A program made the position numbers and the translations under genes. From assembly GCA_004154925.1 (NCBI GenBank), contig QJNS01000295.1, positions 22,251 through 86,250 of the forward strand: a stretch of DNA of 64,000 nt, in the 5' to 3' direction. Below are positions 13,096 through 24,712 of the stretch, in pieces. Source of the stretch: Monosporascus cannonballus. Taxonomy: Eukaryota > Ascomycota > Sordariomycetes > Xylariales. The notes beneath the pieces are model-generated. The model was given only the letters and a program-made list of their open reading frames with translations. It was not told the origin of the DNA and made no database searches. Every line of letters begins with the position of its first letter. Position 1 is the stretch's first letter.

Positions 13096-13701
13096 AGATT
13101 AATAAGGTTAAAAATTCCTTAATCGATAGATAGCTAATTAACGGAATTAAGGTTGAACTAATCGAAAGAAATTACGGCCTTTGCCGATATGGCCTGGGCG
13201 GCCTTTAATTTGGCTTATTTTTTTAACGTTTTAATTTATTTAATTTCTTTAGGGACCGAAGCTTACGAGATAATATACGTATTATATGGTCGGCTTATAA
13301 TTTTTTTTGCTTATAAAAATAACGAACTTTAGTTTATGTTTATTTTTTTTCCTTTTTAGCTTTTTTAAGTTCCGTTTTAATCTTAAGGTAATTGGAAACG
13401 AACTTTTCAAATTAAAAAAATAAAAAAACCGTTAACATTATAAAGGCTTTGGTTTCGTATTATGTATTTTTTGTACTAGGAGAAATCCGACGAAAAAATA
13501 TAACAAAATAACAAATTGCGATAAGTATAATAAAAATATATAAGTATATTTATAATTCAAAAACTAATTAATTTAAGTAAATTATTTTGTTTTTTTGTTT
13601 TTTTATTAATTTATTTTTTAATACAATCCGGTATAATAATAAAAGGAGGACTTATAAAAAAAAGAAATTTTCGGGACGAAAATTATAAAAAGGAAAAATC
13701 G
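13096..13701 (-). pseudogene. Antisense ORF remnant in T1 3' region
   Basis: On the strand opposite to T1 pol a frame reads as a polar, Lys/Glu/Gln-rich protein with stops only at TAA/TAG. From about 13430 down it gives LKKAKKEKK, YKQKKL and PKEIK, then A-K-L-K-A-A-Q-A-I-S-A-K-A, ending in D-W-rich sequence (S-F-D-x-F-N-L-N-S-V-N-x-L-S-I-D). The style (KQ..L, then a Glu/Ala-rich coiled coil, then DW motifs) recalls C-terminal tails of many fungal transposon-encoded proteins; this is from memory and not a family assignment. Sister copies T3 and T5 have frames at the same place with other sequence. Confidence 0.4.
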
Positions 13702-13955
13702 TTTTAAAATTTAATAGGTTATATCCTGAGGAAACGGTCGTAACCGAAAAAATGATTAAATTTTTATAAGTTAAGTTATGTAATAATTCGATAAAATTAA
13801 TTATAAAACCTATAAAGCCGAGTTTAATAAGATCGATCGTAAAGCTTATAAAGCCAAATTCAACAAAATCGAAAAAATCAAATATATATATTTTTATTAT
13901 TACAAACCTGTACGATTAAGCTTTAATAATTACTTAAACCATTTAGTTTGTTATA
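13702..13955 (+). repeat. T1 3' LTR (internally deleted)
   Basis: Starts TTTTAAAATTTAATAGG, aligned with the 261 LTR through ACGGTCGTAACCG and GATCGATCGTAAAG. It lacks about 150 bp of the conserved module (the sequence jumps from TTTTATTATTACAAA to CCTGTACGATT). Ends GTTATA at 13955. Preceded by a purine-rich run (AAAAAGGAAAAATCG) that would be the polypurine tract. Confidence 0.75.
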
Positions 13956-14333
13956 ATAATAGATTTTAAGATATTAACAAAAAAGACCCGTTTTGAAATA
14001 TGTTATTATTTTTAAAAGTTTTATGACTAAGGCGAGATGGACGGATAACGAAAACGATAATTTATTTAATATGTTTTACAAAAGATTAAAAAATAATGTT
14101 AAAAATAAAATTATTAAGCTTTTAAAACTTAGGATTTTAAATCGGTATATTACCGAAATTATCAAAATTGATAACAAGTTGTACGAACGTTATATAGAAA
14201 AAAAAAGATAATATATTTTAAGATAAAGAGAATAATTGGCTAATGAAGGGAAGAAACGCAATATATTATTTATATCTTATGGTACGGCGTTAAAATTTAT
14301 GGAATTTGGAACGGTCCAGCGTAAGGATAAAAA
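13956..14333 (+). pseudogene. gag fragment of T0, right part
   Basis: Continuation of the gag begun at 199. An open stretch 13993-14211 (72 codons) includes F-K-S-F-M-T-K-A-R-W, Y-K-R-L-K-N-N-V-K-N-K and I-K-I-D-N-K-L-Y-E-R, matching the gag midsection of T1, T2, T3 and T10. It continues to the F-I-S-Y-G-T-A block near 14270-14290 and stops where T3 starts. Less mutated than its neighbours in parts. Only a fragment remains. Confidence 0.7.
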
Positions 14334-14700
14334 TGTTATAACTTAATAAATCTTAGCCTTAAAAAACGGTCAAATAAAGATTATACGGATTATTATAAGT
14401 TATATAATAATAATTACTGCTAAGTTAATAATTAAAAATGATTAAAGGGGATTATAAACAATTATAAATATTATTAACGGTACGATTATAACTAATTAAG
14501 TTAAAAAAATATATACGTTTATTATTTCCATAATTTAAATAATTTTAGTTTGCAATATAATATCGTTACTTAAAATACTTTTGATATTACAAAATATAAT
14601 ACGTTATTATATTTATTATTTAAATTTTTATAATATTTTTATTAACATAGATTTATCGATTTAAGGTTTAATAATTAATTAAATTATTTAGATGGTTATA
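14334..14700 (+). repeat. T3 5' LTR
   Basis: Starts TGTTATAACTTAATAAATC and ends GGTTATA. The 5' half (ACGGTCAAATAAAGATTATACG, AATGATTAAAGGGGATTAT) is a third LTR subtype shared with 20574. The conserved 3' module begins near 14510 (TATATACGTTTATTATTTCC). Confidence 0.8.
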
Positions 14701-14760
14701 CGTTATAAACTTTTGTTTAATAGTACTATTAAACTTTAAATAATATTTAATATTATTAAA

Positions 14761-16060
14761 ATATTAATTAATATTTAGAAAATATTTATTTAATAACTTT
14801 AAGTTCGAATTTAAGAATTAAAAAAAGAATTTAATAATTTAGAGTTATACTACCGGCCCAAATTTTTTCGCCCGCATAAAACCTAAAAAGCCGAAGTTTT
14901 ATAATAGAAAAGGTAATTTTTAGATGTTTTTAATTTATGTACGAATTTATTTTCGTTTCCTGAACCTTAATGATTTAACGGATATAATCTTAATAATAAA
15001 AGTATATTTAACGGAAAATACAATTAATTAATTTAAACTTATTATAAGAAATTTCTTGGAAGTAAAAAAATTGGATAAGGAAAATTTTATTAACGAAAAT
15101 TTTTTACTTTATACCAGTTTTAAAAATAAAATATGCGATAATTTCGGTAATCTGGATAAAAAACGATTTACGATTTAATAACTTTTGTAATTCCGATAAA
15201 AATGATTTATATTTAAATATGCTATAACCATTAAAAATTTTGCAGTTAAAATAAAATAAGAAAACCATAAAGCCGATATTTTTATCAATATATTTTATAA
15301 AAGGTTAAAAAATAATATAAAAAATAAATTTATTTGGATTAATCGATTAATTACTTTAAATCGGTATATTGTAAAAATAATTAAGGTTAATAATCGACAA
15401 TTTAAAAAAAAGAGATAATATGCTTTATATTTAGAATATAATAAATTTAGTTACGGGAAAAAACGAAACGTATTTTTTATTTTTTACGGAACGGCGTTAG
15501 GACTTATTAAATTCGGCGTTACCCACAAATAAAACTAAAGCCAAATTAAATATTTTAATTGTAACAAAATAAAATACAAAATTTACAAATATAAAAAATC
15601 TAAGAAGTTACGGCAAAAAATTTAATCCTTATACCGGAAAAATAATTTAGGAATAATTAAGAAAATAATAATAAAGTTATTAATATAATTTAAGCCAAAT
15701 TTATATCAGGTTTACGGCAAAAGGTTTAATAAGGATTATTACGATAAACAATTCGATAAAAAATAAAAAAAACCAGAAAATTAATTGAATAAGTATTGCA
15801 AATATAGCAAAGAACATTATAAAAATAATTACGCAAATATCAAAATTAAACAGAAAAATCTGTCCCAAACTTTTTTAATTAATACGGCAAAATATATGCC
15901 ATATATTACCAACCACGAAAATATTCCGATTACGAAAAATAAAAACAATATATTTACTAACGAACTACCCGTATATATTATAAAGGATTTAATTTTCCAA
16001 ATCGTACCGAAAATAATAAGGATAATAAGTAATAATATTAATATCTTTAAACCATAATCA
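14761..16060 (+). pseudogene. T3 gag pseudogene
   Basis: Start codon mutated to ATA at 14761. Homologous throughout to T1 and T10 gag. The C-terminal part is still open at 15785-16057 (90 codons: N-K-Y-C-K-Y-S-K-E-H-Y-K-N-N-Y-A then T-N-E-L-P-V-Y-I-I-K-D). The zinc knuckle near 15552-15600 is degraded. The frame seems to run on toward pol without an obvious shared stop, so gag and pol may have been one long frame; RIP makes this uncertain. Confidence 0.7.
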
Positions 16061-16469
16061 CGAAAGATATCCAGCAGTTAGCCGAAATAAAAGGTTAACC
16101 CGAAAAAAAGTAATGCTCGCAAAAAAACCCTTTTTGTTATTATGGAAAATATAATTACTAAACGAAAGAAAAGTTAATCCAGCACATAATGGAAAAATAT
16201 TACTAAAAAACTATTATAAATTTTTATTTTTAATTAATATTTATTACCAACCTTTTTAAAAAAGGCTATTAAGAAAAAATACGTTAATTCATAAGAGATT
16301 TTTAAAACGACAGTTAACATAATGTATAATATAATATAATGGTAAATATAAAAAAATAATTTATTCGTTAAAAAATTGTAAAAGAATTAAACATGATTAA
16401 TACGATTTAAAAAAAAGTTATCTGTAAAAAAGCCGTAAAATAACGAAACCCAGAGAAATCAAAAAGAAA

Positions 16470-19400
16470 TTTTAAAAGAAACTTTAAATATAACGATAAA
16501 AAACATTAATAATTTTATTACTTTAGATATATAAATCGGAACGTATTAATATATTACAATAATGGATTACGGAACTTTAAGCGGAAATTATATTAAATCG
16601 GATATAATTAACAAGCTTAGATTATTATAGAGATATAAATTAAAACCTTATATAATAACAAATGCCGAAAATTAAGAATTCGTTTATAATAACAGAAAAA
16701 TTATACGCAAAATAAAATTATTTCAAGATTTTTATCCAAAAACAATACCAAACGATTAATTTCGATATTATTTTATTTAAGAATTACGACATAATCTTAA
16801 GATTATTATGAATACGTTAATACGGAATCTTAATTAATAAAAAGATTAGCCAAATAAGGTTTACCTTATACCTTATTAACGGATAAAAAAGAAAAAAATT
16901 AAGATTTTAACATTCGATCGATAATAGCAACGAATATAAACATAAAGATACGACAAAAATTTTATTACCCAAAAAAATAAAATACAAAAAGAAAACGGGT
17001 GTCAGAAAAAAATACGACGTATCGTAATTATTATCAAAACGAAATTAAAGCAACTAAATAACGATCTAAAATAACAAAAATAACAACCCGAAAAATTAGG
17101 AAATCTGACCAATATATCACCATAATACCACAGATATAAGCAGCTTTTCAAAAAGAAACTTAATACGAAATTACAAAAATATAATAAATAAAATCATAAA
17201 ATAATCCTTAAAAGAATTTTCGACAAAGTTTTATTTTATTTATAACCTTAACGGAAACAAATTATGCATTTTTAAAAAATACCTAGAAAATCGGCTACAA
17301 AAAATGGATTCAACTTTCGAAATTATTAACAAGTTATCCAATATTTTTCGTACCAAAAAAAAACGAAAAATTACGATATATAGTTAATTATCGATAACTA
17401 AACGATATTACGGTTAAAAATCGAATATTATTACCTCTAATTACGGAAATAAAAAACTGACTTTACGGAACCAAATAATTCATAATATTCGATTTTAAAA
17501 ATAAATATAATCTTATCAAAATCAAGAAAAAATACAAATAAAAAACAGCTTTCAAAACAAAATATGAACTATTTAAATATTTGGTTGTACCAATAGGACT
17601 TACAAACGTACTAACAACCTTCTAACAAATAATTAATTACGTATTACGAAAATACCTCGATATTTCCGTCGTTTATTCTCTCGACGACATTCTTATCTTT
17701 TTAAAAACAGAAAAAACATATACAAAATACGTTTACAAAGTTTTTCAAATTTCACAGGACGTAAGGTTACTTATTAACGCAGAAAAAAGTCAGTTTCATA
17801 AGCAAAAAGTAAAATATCTGGGACATATTATCACCCCAGAACATATCAGGATGGACCCCAAGAAAATCGCTGCAGTTACAAAATAACAAACGCCAACAAC
17901 AATTAAGGAGATACGGGCATTTTTTGGATTCGCCAACTACTATAAGAAATTTATTCGAAACTTTAGCAAAATAACCATACTCCTAACGAATCTTACGAAA
18001 AAAAAAAGTTCAAATAGACGCCAAAAACGGAAAAAACATTTTAAAATATCAAAAATACAATTTCCAGCAAACCAATACTAATTATATACAATCCAAAACG
18101 CCCCATTAAACTAAAAACCGATATTTTGGATTACATATTAAACGCAATAATCGGATAACGAAATAATTAAGGCAAATTGCACTTTATTGCATTCTTTTCG
18201 TACAAATTAAAAGAAAGCCGAATTTAATTACAGTATTCCAGATAAAAAATTTATAGCCATTATTATGGCATTTCGAAAATTTAGGTATTCCTTAAAAGAA
18301 AATTTATATTAAGTTATAGTTTATACGGATTATCAAAATTTTACCTTATTTACTATAACTAGGAAATTTATAAAATAATAACTTTATTATACGGAAATAT
18401 TAACGAATTTCAACTTTATTATTATTTATAAAAAAGGTTTAGAAAACAGCAAAGTAAATGCTTTAAATAAATAACCAAACCTCGAAAAGAATGGGCTAAA
18501 ATTAGCTATACAATTTTCGATATTATCATAAAAAGATATTTACGCTTATAACAAATTACGATAATTCGGGCAGCACCTTTAGATATACATTAAAGAATCC
18601 AGTAGTACAACGATAATCTTTCAGAAAATCAAAAAACAAACAAAATACAAATTCCAAAGAAATATTAAAAATATTTAGTACGAAAAATATACGAATATTA
18701 ATTATACGGACATTTAGGGACCCACAAAACCTTAAAACGATTTTAACGTACATATTCTTTTCCTAAAATAAAATTAACAATATAAAAAATTATACAACAA
18801 TACAATATTTGCGCTAAAGTAAAGATTCGACAACATAAGCTATACGGAAAATTACAGCTATTACCAGTTGCAAAATAATCATAGTATTTAATTATATTCG
18901 ATTTTATCATTGAATTTCCTATATTAAAAAATCCAGTTCCGGAAATATATTACGATAATATTTTCGTAATCGTCGACTGATTTACGAAACCTTCCTATTT
19001 TTTACCATATTATAAGGATGCAAACACCGAATAATTGGCATATATTTTTTTATACTTATTTTTAACATATACGGATTACAAATGGAAATTATATTAAATA
19101 AAAGATTAATTTTCGTATTTAAGTTTTAACAAGGGCTTATAATACAAATCGGTTTAAATTATAAGTAGCTAAATAAGTAAAATCAACAAATTAAACTTTA
19201 AATACCCTTTTATAATATTATATTAATTATGAATAAAATAATTAGCTTAAAAAATTACCAATCGTGCAATTAACTTATAATACCAGCTATTACGAAAATA
19301 TTAAAATAATACTTACGAACGTAAACTTGGTTTTACTTTAAAATTTATAAGAAAATACGCGATGACGGTCTAATTAATATTAAAGTAATCCTTACGTTAA

Positions 19401-19905
19401 AATAATTACGACAGTTATATCAAAAAATAAAAACAGAATTGGAATTCGTACGAAATCAAATAAGCAAGTATTATAACCAGAAAAGGTTGAAAGGACCAAT
19501 TTTCGAAAAGGGGGAAATGGTTTTTCTCGTTACAAAAAACATTTAAATAAAAAGATCTAACAAAAAACTTGATTTCAAATATATCGGTTCATATAAAATT
19601 ATCAAGAAAATCTCAGAAAGCATTTATTAATTAAAATTTTACCAAAAGTTAAATTCTATCCAATTTTTTACGTTTTTTTATTCGAATTAGCAGCAAATAT
19701 AATTAAGATATATACGGCATAAAATGACGTAAAAATAAAAGATAAATAAATATACGAAGTAAAGAAAATCCTCGATATGCGAAAACAAAACGGACTTACC
19801 CAGTACCTGATCAAATAAAAAAAATATCCAAATTCCGAAAATACCTAGAAACCCGCTAAAAACCTTATTGGCGCCCAGCGTTTATTAAAGAATTTTTATT
19901 AGCAA
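16470..19905 (+). pseudogene. T3 pol pseudogene (PR-RT-RH-IN-chromodomain)
   Basis: Protease with a D-Y-G-T-L-S-G-N-Y-I block at 16563-16595. RT active site V-Y-S-L-D-D-I-L-I-F at about 17671-17700, so both catalytic Asp are present. Then KYLGHIITPEHIRMDPKK (about 17812-17866) and FFGFANYYKKFIRNFSK (about 17920-17970). RNase H about 18080-18520, integrase about 18560-19650, and a full chromodomain at 19750-19905 (E-V-K-K-I-L-D-M-R-K-Q-N-G-L-T-Q-Y-L-I-K, then NLIGAQRLLK). Chromodomains of this type read methylated histone tails and steer integration to heterochromatin (family knowledge). TAA stops and indels prevent expression. An antisense frame at 18556-18753 is only a shadow. Confidence 0.88.
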
Positions 19906-20573
19906 TAATGGGCGTATTTTAATTAATAGCCGATTAATCGGTAACCGGGATATCGGGCCAACCGGCCGCGATATATCTTAACGTAATAGCCGTAATAGCA
20001 GCCTCCAATTATTCTTATTCCCGACGTTTTTATTTTTCCAATTCGTCTAACGATTGGAACTTACGTTATATTATGGTAACGCTTTTCGAACGAATTAACG
20101 CCTTTTGTTTTCGTAAACGAATAAGACGAAAAAAAAGCATTATTTATTTTTTTTCTAATATCTGTATTAAGCCCCGAAATGAAACTGTTAAAGCTTTAAT
20201 AATCGTTTTTAATAAGCGCTTCCTTACGCTCTAAGTATTAATACTCATGATAAATATTTTAAAAAGAAAAAATAAATATGCCGATATTATTACAAAATCG
20301 ATTTCGATTAATATATTCCTTATACCTTAAAACGTTTTTCATTATTTCATACTTTATGTTTTTTGAGAAATAATAAAAGCAAAACATAATTTCGTAACTA
20401 AATTCGTTAAAAATTTTTATGAAGTTAATACGACGAACGGTAAAAAAACGAAAAACGTAACGAATTTGAAAATACGAAATGACATAATTAAAAGCAAAAA
20501 AAAGAATATTTAATAAACGAAAAAAAAAAGAAAAAGAAATCTTAAAGGCAAAATTTTAGAAAAGAGAAAATCG
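19906..20573 (-). pseudogene. Antisense ORF remnant in T3 3' region
   Basis: Opposite to pol, the frame from about 20150 down to 19930 reads R-L-I-R-L-R-K-Q-K-A-L-I-R-S-K, then F-Q-S-L-D-E-L-E-K-x-K-R-R-E, then L-E-A-A-I-T-A and G-W-P-D-I-P-V-T-D-x-S-A-I-N. Its stops are TAA only. This is the same layout (basic KQ segment, acidic coiled coil, DW tail) as the antisense frames in T5 and T1, but the tails differ. Upstream (20150-20570) is too mutated to read. Function unknown; a coiled-coil interaction segment is the only feature I can infer. Confidence 0.45.
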
Positions 20574-20747
20574 TGTTACGACCTAATAAGTTTCGGTTTC
20601 AAAAAACGGTTAAATAAGGATTATACGAACCACCATAAGTTACGTAACAATAATCACTGTTAAGCCAGTGATCAAAAGTGATTAAAAGGGATTATAAGTA
20701 ATTATAATTATTATTAACGGTACGATTATAAATGATTAAGCCAAAAA
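20574..20747 (+). repeat. T3 3' LTR, 5' half only
   Basis: Starts TGTTACGACCTAATAAG, colinear with the 14334 LTR up to GATTAAGCCAAAAA, then the similarity to the forward orientation ends. Preceded by the purine run AGAAAAGAGAAAATCG (polypurine tract). Confidence 0.8.
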
Positions 20748-20937
20748 TGTGACGGCTATGCAGTTTAACCAACTATTAAACCTTAAGTCGACGGGTTTAT
20801 GTTAGCAGGAGTATCGTGGGAATCTAAGCAAGAAATACAGTAACGTATTACGTTTCGTAATACCAAAGGTACCTTAGGTAACGATATTATATTACAACTT
20901 GAAATTATCTAAACTATGAAAATAATAAACGTATATA
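20748..20937 (-). repeat. Inverted family I LTR 3' module
   Basis: Reverse complement of the conserved LTR half: plus strand begins TGTGACGGCTATGCAGTTTAACC-type sequence and ends AATAATAAACGTATATA. Much less RIPed than T3 itself. It either is a truncated minus-strand LTR inserted next to T3 or is the missing half of the T3 LTR turned around. It is abutted directly by the family II LTR at 20938. Confidence 0.75.
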
Positions 20938-21360
20938 TGTAACGAACCTGTCATACATCCACCTGGAGGTATGAGCAGTATCCGAAAAGGGTCTTGATTT
21001 GCAGGTAACAATAGGGCGAGGAATGATTCAGTGGTCTGTTCGTTAAAGAGATTTAAAGACTCTTCCCTCAATTAGAGAACGGTGCAGTTGCCTCTTGATT
21101 GAGAGCTTAGATTGATAGCTAAAGAACGAAAAACTAAGTAGGTGGCTATCTACATAGGAAACCTAAAGTTTTATACCTCCTCCTATTCTACTGGTGTGAT
21201 ACTGATCTCTTGGATCTGTTAGATCACCCAGATCACAACGATATGTGTGATCTAATAGATCAGTTAGATCACTCCAAGTCACGTGACTTAGAGTGTGGAG
21301 CTTTTCCCTTTTCTGCAGCCCTGGGGCCTCCAGAACGGGTCTATTCGGGGATCCGTAACA
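20938..21360 (+). repeat. Family II LTR, second copy
   Basis: 423 bp, TGTAACGAAC to GATCCGTAACA. The first ~210 bp are almost identical to the 63745 copy and RIP-related to the 765 copy. The second half is different from 765-1195, with a cluster of GATC-containing words (GATCTGTTAGATCACC, GTGATCTAATAGATCAG) and ACGTGACTT. No target duplication is visible (left ATATA, right ACTTG), so it is either the 5' LTR of the relic to its right or a rearranged insertion. The antisense open frame at 21163-21369 is not considered a gene. Confidence 0.8.
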
Positions 21361-22739
21361 ACTTGTCACCGCTAAACTAAGAAAGACCAGGTTATATTAA
21401 TGCTAAAAAATTCTTTATCGGGTTTTCAATAATTCGTTTATTCGGCTATAATGTTAACGAAAGCAAATTTTCCAAAATAAGTAACGGTATTAACTTTTTT
21501 TAAAAACTAATATTTTTGAATATGTTTAATTTTTAAGAAACTTATTTAAGAATAATAATTTAATTACATAAAAGGATCGCTTAATATAATACAAAAACAA
21601 CGCTTCTTAAATACAAAAAGATTAAATGATTAACACAATTTAAAAATGCGAAAACTATTTTAATTAAAATATTTAAATAGATGAAATAAATCTATACTTT
21701 CGATATTAAGTTTATTTTTACGAGAAAAAAGGCTTAAGAAATATTTTAAATTTATTTATGCGCTTAATATATTTCTTATTATTATCTAAAAAACAAACTA
21801 TTTTTTCCCCAAAATAAACGTTATTAGAAAGGCGTACAGTATTACGTTTTTTTTTCTTTTTTTAAGCTAAATAGCAAATAAGACAATTAATATATCTCTT
21901 AAAAATATATATTTAAACTAAAACTTAAATTTATAATATTTATATTAAAATTAATTTTTAACAGCGGAAACAGTACAGATTAATTAAAAGATAAATAATC
22001 ACGTTAAATTCGGGATATTAAAAATTTTAAAAGTTCGTTTAATTAAATTTATTTCTAATTGATACTGTTATTCATTATACTTTAATACGAAAATTTATTA
22101 TATATATATAGCATTATTTATGATAAATTTTAATAAGATCAATTTCAAATTCATTAATATTATTAATTGTTTTTTATTTATTTAATTAAAAATATAACAT
22201 ATTTCACAAAGATTTATTATAATATTAAATATATTATTGTATTTACTTATCGTAATTACGAATAAAAAAATAAGAAAATTAAGTAAATCGAACGAATTCC
22301 ATAATATATAAAATAACGTTAATATTTAATATTTTCTAATAAAAACATTACTTTTTAAGATATTTCAGTTCTAAAAAACAATTGTAATATACGTATTATC
22401 GAAAAATACGACATAAATAACTAATATAAATACATCAATACCTTATTATAAGAAATACAAATAAATAAACGCAAAAAATAGCGATATAAGTTGTTCGAAT
22501 TACAAAATAATTTTTTTATTATATTGAATTTAATAGCTATAAGAGATTATATATTTCTTATATTTAGGTTAAATTTATATTAAAATATATCTATAATAAA
22601 GAAATGCGATTTGATGAAAAACGAATAAAACAAATCTGCATAATATTTAATTCTCAAAAAAAGGTTACAAAATTTGGAAATATTTTAATTTTATTAGGTT
22701 TATTTAAACAACTAAAATAATCGTAATAAATTACCGAGA
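21361..22739. other. RIPed AT-rich DNA upstream of T4 integrase
   Basis: About 1.4 kb with very high A+T, no readable domain on either strand that I trust. By position it should be the remnant of a retroelement interior between an LTR and integrase, but it is too short for gag plus RT, so a deletion is implied. Confidence 0.4.
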
Positions 22740-23260
22740 AAATTATTACTTTTACTAGGGCTCAAGATATCGTATCACACGATAATTACGGATTTTATTA
22801 CGAATATACCAAAAATAATATTAAAAAAAATACCCTTTAGGCATTATTAAAATACGGCCTTTTAAATAACCTATATATAATTTTATGCAAATTATTAAAA
22901 AGACGTTATGAATACTAGACAATATATAGTATATAGTTAAGAATTAAATAATTATAATTTTAAAAATATTATAATTTTGTAATTAAGGATCATTAATTAC
23001 GATTATTAGTAACCAAAATCTAAAACGTATATTTCACTCATAGGGGAAAATTTTCAATATTTTACAAATTAAATTCCTTTTTTTACTGCATATTATTTAT
23101 AAATAAACGGTTTATAGAGAAAGGAAATAAACTTGTAAAAATCATTATACCTTTTTATACTATTAGTAATCTTAAAATTCTATAAAGTAACATAAAATAT
23201 ACCTTATAATATTACTTATATAGCTTTTTTAGTGGTTATAATAAGCAAATTATCGAATAC
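22740..23260 (+). pseudogene. T4 integrase core
   Basis: Plus-strand frames align with a Ty3 integrase core. H-T-I-I-T-D-F-I-T-N-I-P is at about 22780-22815 (first catalytic Asp). Then I-P-F-R-H-Y-x-N-T-A-F, and G-S-L-I-T-I-I-S-N-Q-N-L-K at about 22990-23030, where the usual D-R-D/D-Q-D has both Asp changed to Asn by G-to-A. Next comes a block like F-N-I-L-Q-I-K-F-L-F, equivalent to the region before the catalytic Glu. Frequent TAA/TAG. T4 differs clearly from the T1-T3 integrase and is a separate family. Confidence 0.6.
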
Positions 23261-23639
23261 GTTAATACTTAATTTTTAACGAAAGTTGACGGTAAATATA
23301 TTAAACAAAAAAAGAGACAATAATTATAAATAATACAATAAATGTCATAGAAATTACATTTAAAAAATAACTTAACTAGACGACATTATAAATATATTCG
23401 CTAACAAAAATATGATAATTAATATATCCTCACAAAGTTAAAAAAAAGCGAAATTGTATATTTGAAATTACATTAAGAATATTACTTATTATATTAATCT
23501 AAGCAGAGATAATTATTTACTCGAACGAAATTGTATAAAATCAATAAAAAGTAAGACATGAAATTTACTAATTCAACTTTTCTTATAATTAAAAATTCAC
23601 TTCTTTATTCCGATAATATAACTTTAGAAACTAAAATAA

Positions 23640-23900
23640 GAAAAAAACTTGTTTAATAAAAAAACGCCAAAATTTAACCTTATAGTCGTAAACGATAACG
23701 AATAAAAACAAAAGATCAACGATATCGTCAACTGCAAAATTCGCTGGTACAAAAGGAATCTATTCGTTAAATATCTTAATAGATAAATAATTTATACGAC
23801 TAAAAACGACAAATAACGTTTTAAAAAAAGCTTTTTCGTTATAGCTAATAAAACGATTATCGAATACGAAATAAAATATCTAATCGATTAACTCGCTAAA
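23640..23900 (+). pseudogene. T4 chromodomain-like segment
   Basis: A plus-strand frame reads I-V-V-N-D-N-E, then K-I-N-D-I-V-N-C-K-I-R-W, then N-L-F-V-K-Y-L-N-R and later T-I-I-E-Y-E. Allowing for RIP this follows the chromodomain pattern of an acidic stretch, V-E-x-I-[VL]-D, Y-x-V-K-[WY] and a C-terminal helix. It sits about 400 bp after the integrase core, as expected for a chromovirus. Moderate certainty because no intact W is left in the aromatic cage. Confidence 0.5.
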
Positions 23901-24707
23901 TATATAAAAAAGAGGCTTAATCTACCTTAATAAAATTAAAATGCTAGACGACAAACACGTAATTATATTTTTTCGTTAATAAAAACAATATAATAAATGA
24001 TAATATTTATACTTGTTAAATAGTCTTTTAGTAAATAATATATATATCTATATAGTTTTATTATTTTACTTTATTCTATTTTAAAAATATTGATAAAAAG
24101 TATATTACAAATTGAAGATATTAATTAACAGTTAATACATTTTTAAAAATATTTACGTTATTCAAAAAGTAAAATCGTCGATATCAAAAAATCTATATAT
24201 TTAAAAACCCCCTTTTATTAAGAATATTTCACCTTTTTCTTTTCTTAATTTCGAATCATTCTCTCTCTAAATAAATAATCGCTTATTTTTTAACCTTTTT
24301 TACGGTTATATTTAGTAAAATATTGGTTACTTTATAAATTTAAAACGTTTAATATTATAAATTTCTGGTAATATCTAGTAAAAATATTATTAAAACCTTT
24401 TTAAGACTTATTTATTTAGTATTCGAAAAATGTAAATAAAAGATTTAATTTAACGAATCTACAGATATACGAAGGAGATATAACACGGATAGAACAAAAC
24501 CGACCATTATAATCATAATAATAAGAAATTTATTAATTTTAATAATTTAATGATATTTAATAAAAAGTATTCCAGCTGAAAATCTAAGTATAACCGTTAT
24601 TTCTATAAATAATAATAATGTTATAATTTTTAATTTAAAATATATAAACGAAAATAATAAATACTTTTTAATACTTTCGCAAAAAACGTAAATTATGATC
24701 TTATCGT
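23901..24707. other. RIPed DNA, no gene seen
   Basis: Very A+T-rich, with a few CpG-containing TCG/CGA words surviving. No LTR end, polypurine tract or protein similarity that I can support. Presumably the 3' part of T4 or its target. Confidence 0.35.
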
Positions 24708-24712
24708 CAAAA

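Larger units (their letters stand above)
261..13955 (+). mobile_element. T1: Ty3/gypsy chromovirus, split by T2
   Basis: T1 runs from the LTR at 261-663 to the LTR at 13702-13955, with T2 (6369-13033) removed from its length. Both LTRs belong to the same subfamily: shared ACGGTCG core near the start and repeated GATCGATCGTAAAG units. Flanks GCAAT (256-260) and ATAAT (13956-13960) differ only by G-to-A and C-to-T changes, so they are probably one RIP-mutated target duplication. Gene order is gag, protease, RT, RNase H, integrase, chromodomain, all on the plus strand and full of TAA/TAG stops. The chromodomain frame continues on the far side of T2, which proves the nesting. Confidence 0.85.
14334..20747 (+). 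mobile_element. T3: Ty3 chromovirus, best preserved pol
   Basis: 5' LTR 14334-14700, 3' LTR starting at 20574 and broken at 20747. Inserted in the gag of T0. Possible target duplication AAAAA (14329-14333 and 20743-20747) is low-complexity and weak. Same gene order as T1 and T2. Its RT and chromodomain are the least mutated of the family. The right end is abnormal: the expected second half of the LTR is present in inverted orientation (20748-20937). Confidence 0.85.

Noticed and set aside
21163..21369. Minus-strand open frame over the second family II LTR
   Set aside because: Noncoding LTR sequence with GATC-rich repeats. No conservation in the other two copies.
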